The notes below the pieces were generated by a model. It was not told the origin of the DNA and searched no databases. It saw only the letters and a program-made list of their open reading frames with translations. DNA of 64,000 nt, from positions 248,001 through 312,000 of the forward strand of contig NZ_RBAH01000004.1 of assembly GCF_003626695.1 (NCBI RefSeq), written 5' to 3'. This document shows, piece after piece, positions 61,982 to 64,000 of the stretch. A program made the position numbers and the translations under genes. Position 1 is the first letter of the stretch, and every line of letters starts with the position of its first letter. The stretch is from Paenibacillus ginsengarvi (GTDB lineage: Bacteria > Bacillota > Bacilli > Paenibacillales > NBRC-103111).

Positions 61982-63370
61982 CTATTTTTGTTTCCCGAAA
62001 ATAGCTTTCAACATTATCGCTATGAGCGAAAGCACGACCGCGATTACTATGATACTTAACCATACATTTATGGACGTGGATTGAATAAAGGCAAGCCACA
62101 AATAAAGACCTGCAAGCGTAATAAACAAGGTGGGAACGGTTAGAAGAAGGCCGATCTTAAAGTAATACCCCCAGCCGATTTTCACATTTTTGGTTGACAG
62201 CACATGAAGCCACAGCAAAGTGGCCAAGGAACCGATCGGGGTAATTTTAGGCCCTAGATCCGATCCGATCACGTTGGCGTAGATCAATGCTTCACGAACG
62301 AATCCTTCTGTTTGCATGCCTTGGATCGCAAGGGCATCGATCATCACCGTAGGCATGTTGTTCATGATAGAGGATAGAATGGCCGCAATAAATCCCATTC
62401 CAACCGTGGCGACGAACAATCCTTTATCGGCAACCGCCTGAATGACACTGCCTAAAGCATCCGTAAGCCCGACATTTCGTAAACCATAAACGACAACATA
62501 CATGCCGATGGAGAAAATAACGACCGCCCATGGAGCCCCCTTAACCACCTTCCATGTAGGAATCGCCGGGCTCTTTCTCGCCGCTAGCAGGAATGCGGCC
62601 GCAGCGATCCCGGCGATAATTGACACAGGAATAGACAAGAATTCACTTGCAAAATACGCCACAAGCAAGGCAGCCAGAATAACCCAGGATAGAGCAAATA
62701 GCCTCCTGTCTTTAATGGCCTCCTCAGGCCTTTTTAACTGGGTCAGATTGTAGGTTCTCGGAATACTCTTACGGAAATACAAGAACAGTACAAGGAGGCT
62801 CGCGATAATCGAAAAGAAATTGGGTACGATCATTCGACTTGCATATTCCACAAAACCGATATCAAAATAATCGGCGGAAACGATATTCACAAGGTTACTG
62901 ACCACAAGCGGCAAGGAAGCCGTATCTGCGATGAAGCCACTTGCCATTATAAACGGGAGAACCATCTTTTCCTCAAATTTAAGCGCCCGGACCATTGCGA
63001 GTACGATGGGAGTAATGATCAAAGCAGCACCATCGTTCGCAAATAAAGCGGCGACAGCTGAGCCCAAAAGGATGATCAGCACAAACATCAGGACGCCATT
63101 CCCACGCGCCAGCCGAGCCATATGCAGAGCGGCCCATTCAAAAAGTCCAACTTCATCGAGTATAAGCGAGATTAGAATAATGGCTACAAAAGCCAATGTT
63201 GCATTCCATACAATGCCTGTTACGGTACCCGCATCGGAAAGGCTGACTACACCGAATAGTAACGCAAGGATAGCACCGGCGAGTGCGGACCAACCAATGT
63301 TCAAGCCCTTCGGCTGCCATATAACGAACGTCAGGGTAACTAGAAATATCAGAAATGCAATGTAAATCAT
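61982..63370 (-). CDS. arsB: arsenite efflux permease ArsB
   Basis: This 462-residue membrane protein of the ArsB/NhaD ion-transporter superfamily has about twelve helices; [40 protein letters not shown] and [20 protein letters not shown] are characteristic of ArsB. It exports arsenite produced by ArsC. AGGAGGAGCTTC precedes the ATG. The gene follows arsR by 24 bases. Confidence 0.94.
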   Translation of the reverse strand: MIYIAFLIFLVTLTFVIWQPKGLNIGWSALAGAILALLFGVVSLSDAGTVTGIVWNATLAFVAIILISLILDEVGLFEWAALHMARLARGNGVLMFVLIILLGSAVAALFANDGAALIITPIVLAMVRALKFEEKMVLPFIMASGFIADTASLPLVVSNLVNIVSADYFDIGFVEYASRMIVPNFFSIIASLLVLFLYFRKSIPRTYNLTQLKRPEEAIKDRRLFALSWVILAALLVAYFASEFLSIPVSIIAGIAAAAFLLAARKSPAIPTWKVVKGAPWAVVIFSIGMYVVVYGLRNVGLTDALGSVIQAVADKGLFVATVGMGFIAAILSSIMNNMPTVMIDALAIQGMQTEGFVREALIYANVIGSDLGPKITPIGSLATLLWLHVLSTKNVKIGWGYYFKIGLLLTVPTLFITLAGLYLWLAFIQSTSINVWLSIIVIAVVLSLIAIMLKAIFGKQK

Positions 63371-63394
63371 GAAGCTCCTCCTGAAGTGTTGTGT

Positions 63395-63718
63395 TCAATT
63401 ACAGCATTCGTTCTCTTCGCAAACGGCGGACATCAATTTGTCCTTTTGCGAAGGGATGTGCCTTAAGATTTCTGCGATATAGGGCTTGTCTTGGACACTC
63501 AGTGCATAATAAACCCACTGACCTCTTTTGGTCTCTTTAACGAGACCGCCATCCTTTAATTTGCGCATATGCTGACTTATGTTGGGTTGACTCGTTTGTA
63601 AGATATCTACGATTTCACAAACACAGAGTTCTTTTTCATTTAGCAAGGCAATAATGGTAAGCCGGTTTTTATCCCCAAGCAGTTTTAAAACATCGGCAAC
63701 TTGTTCAATTTCATTCAC
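63395..63718 (-). CDS. arsR: ArsR family metalloregulator
   Basis: This 107-residue winged-helix repressor has the metal site ELCVCEI (ELCVCD-type, two Cys) on the alpha-3 helix and the recognition helix SQPNISQHMRKLKDGGLV, plus a Cys-rich C-terminus (AVCEENECCN). I chose GTG 63718 because GGAG is 8 bases upstream; a longer frame reaches 63835 with no site. Arsenite binding releases it from its promoter and induces arsR-arsB-arsC. Confidence 0.92.
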   Translation of the reverse strand: MNEIEQVADVLKLLGDKNRLTIIALLNEKELCVCEIVDILQTSQPNISQHMRKLKDGGLVKETKRGQWVYYALSVQDKPYIAEILRHIPSQKDKLMSAVCEENECCN

Positions 63719-63853
63719 TTCCAACACTCCTTTTACACAATCGGGATATTCATCCATTTCAATAAGTCGAATATTCCACTCTACGTTCAATATGGGAACG
63801 GAACGATTGGCCAACGCTCGATTCCCCGTTTGCAAATCGAGTTAATTTGTAAA

Positions 63854-63884
63854 TGATTATATAATTAACTACTTATATATGAAA
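63854..63884 (-). promoter_or_regulatory. ars promoter region with AT-rich imperfect palindrome
   Basis: On the minus strand TTCATATATAA and TTATATAATC are imperfect inverted halves around GTAGTTAA, and TATAAT (63856-63861) can serve as the -10. No good -35 is seen. This fits an ArsR operator by place and composition only. Confidence 0.35.
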
Positions 63885-63988
63885 GTTAAGAAAATGTAAA
63901 TATATTTCTAGTAAAAAAGACATAGTACATTTACACCATATAAATAGAAAAATATGTTATTCTATAAGAAAACAGGAGGGAATTTTAA

Positions 63989-64000
63989 ATGAATAAGTCC
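63989..64000 (+). CDS. start of a gene cut by the right window edge
   Basis: ATGAATAAGTCC begins 9 bases after CAGGAGGG, a strong ribosome site, divergent from arsR. Only four codons are visible, so nothing can be said about the product; a gene divergent from an ars operon may be arsenic-related. Confidence 0.5.

Noticed and set aside
63720..63835. 39-residue N-terminal extension of ArsR
   Set aside because: The GTG at 63718 has a properly spaced GGAG and matches the usual start of ArsR proteins; the extension has no ribosome site.

Overview
The window looks like chromosome of a spore-forming Firmicute of the Paenibacillaceae (Paenibacillus or Cohnella-like). The reasons are a gerA/gerB/gerC germination operon, a bacillithiol deacetylase, SLH-anchored surface protein, a T-box leader, many carbohydrate ABC and surface-glycan genes, strong GGAGG ribosome sites and frequent TTG/GTG starts. 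Most of 1-33 kb and 38-57 kb is moderately GC-rich; 34-38 kb and 57-64 kb look more AT-rich by eye. I saw no rRNA, tRNA or CRISPR array.

Layout. (a) 1-12.4 kb, all minus strand: a carbohydrate region with a FAD oxidoreductase (cut by the window edge), AraC regulator, two closely related SGNH hydrolases (3020-4144 and 10325-11449), a 1099-residue secreted glycosidase-like protein, an orphan sugar-binding lipoprotein, and two gene relics: a LacI repressor reduced to its DNA-binding helix plus C-terminal tail, and a scrambled fragment of nagZ. A methyltransferase and a truncated IS3 follow. (b) 13.3-25.5 kb: a peptidoglycan-salvage locus. The minus strand carries a sugar-binding lipoprotein, two permeases, an MsmX-type ATPase, a membrane protein, NagZ, AnmK and an AmiE-like amidase; the plus strand carries a MurK-like kinase and MurQ. 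Divergent promoters with palindromic sites lie between 23.31 and 23.50 kb. Together these would import muropeptide sugars without a PTS and convert them to GlcNAc-6-phosphate. (c) 25.9-30.6 kb: TauE-type permease, AraC regulator, sugar isomerase and DUF4091 protein. (d) 30.7-33.7 kb: a promoter, a T-box leader, and a short leader ORF that opens with nine Asp codons among codons 2-11 and then Asn codons, overlapping the start of an archaeal-type aspartyl-tRNA synthetase; then yojF-bshB2 for bacillithiol. (e) 33.7-43.6 kb: small metabolic genes, a family-4 uracil-DNA glycosylase, a His-rich YmaF protein, a PQQ-type sugar dehydrogenase, an HExxH protein, a GMC oxidoreductase with its small subunits, and a TPP enzyme with an SDR. 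(f) 43.6-47.6 kb: the ger operon. (g) 47.7-57.0 kb: a 1703-residue SLH surface protein beside a hybrid sensor kinase and BTAD response regulator. (h) 57-64 kb: a truncated spore-surface-like gene, a DedA-PAP2 fusion, DUF2935 and small hypothetical genes, and arsR-arsB-arsC.

The most striking observation is the Asp/Asn-codon leader peptide placed after a T-box and in front of aspS, which suggests two successive layers of control by aspartate/asparagine tRNA charging. Others are the non-PTS muropeptide salvage cluster, relics with internal deletions bounded by short repeats, and several unrelated long imperfect palindromes in the intergenic spaces, one family of which occurs both in the ABC operon and in the aspS leader.
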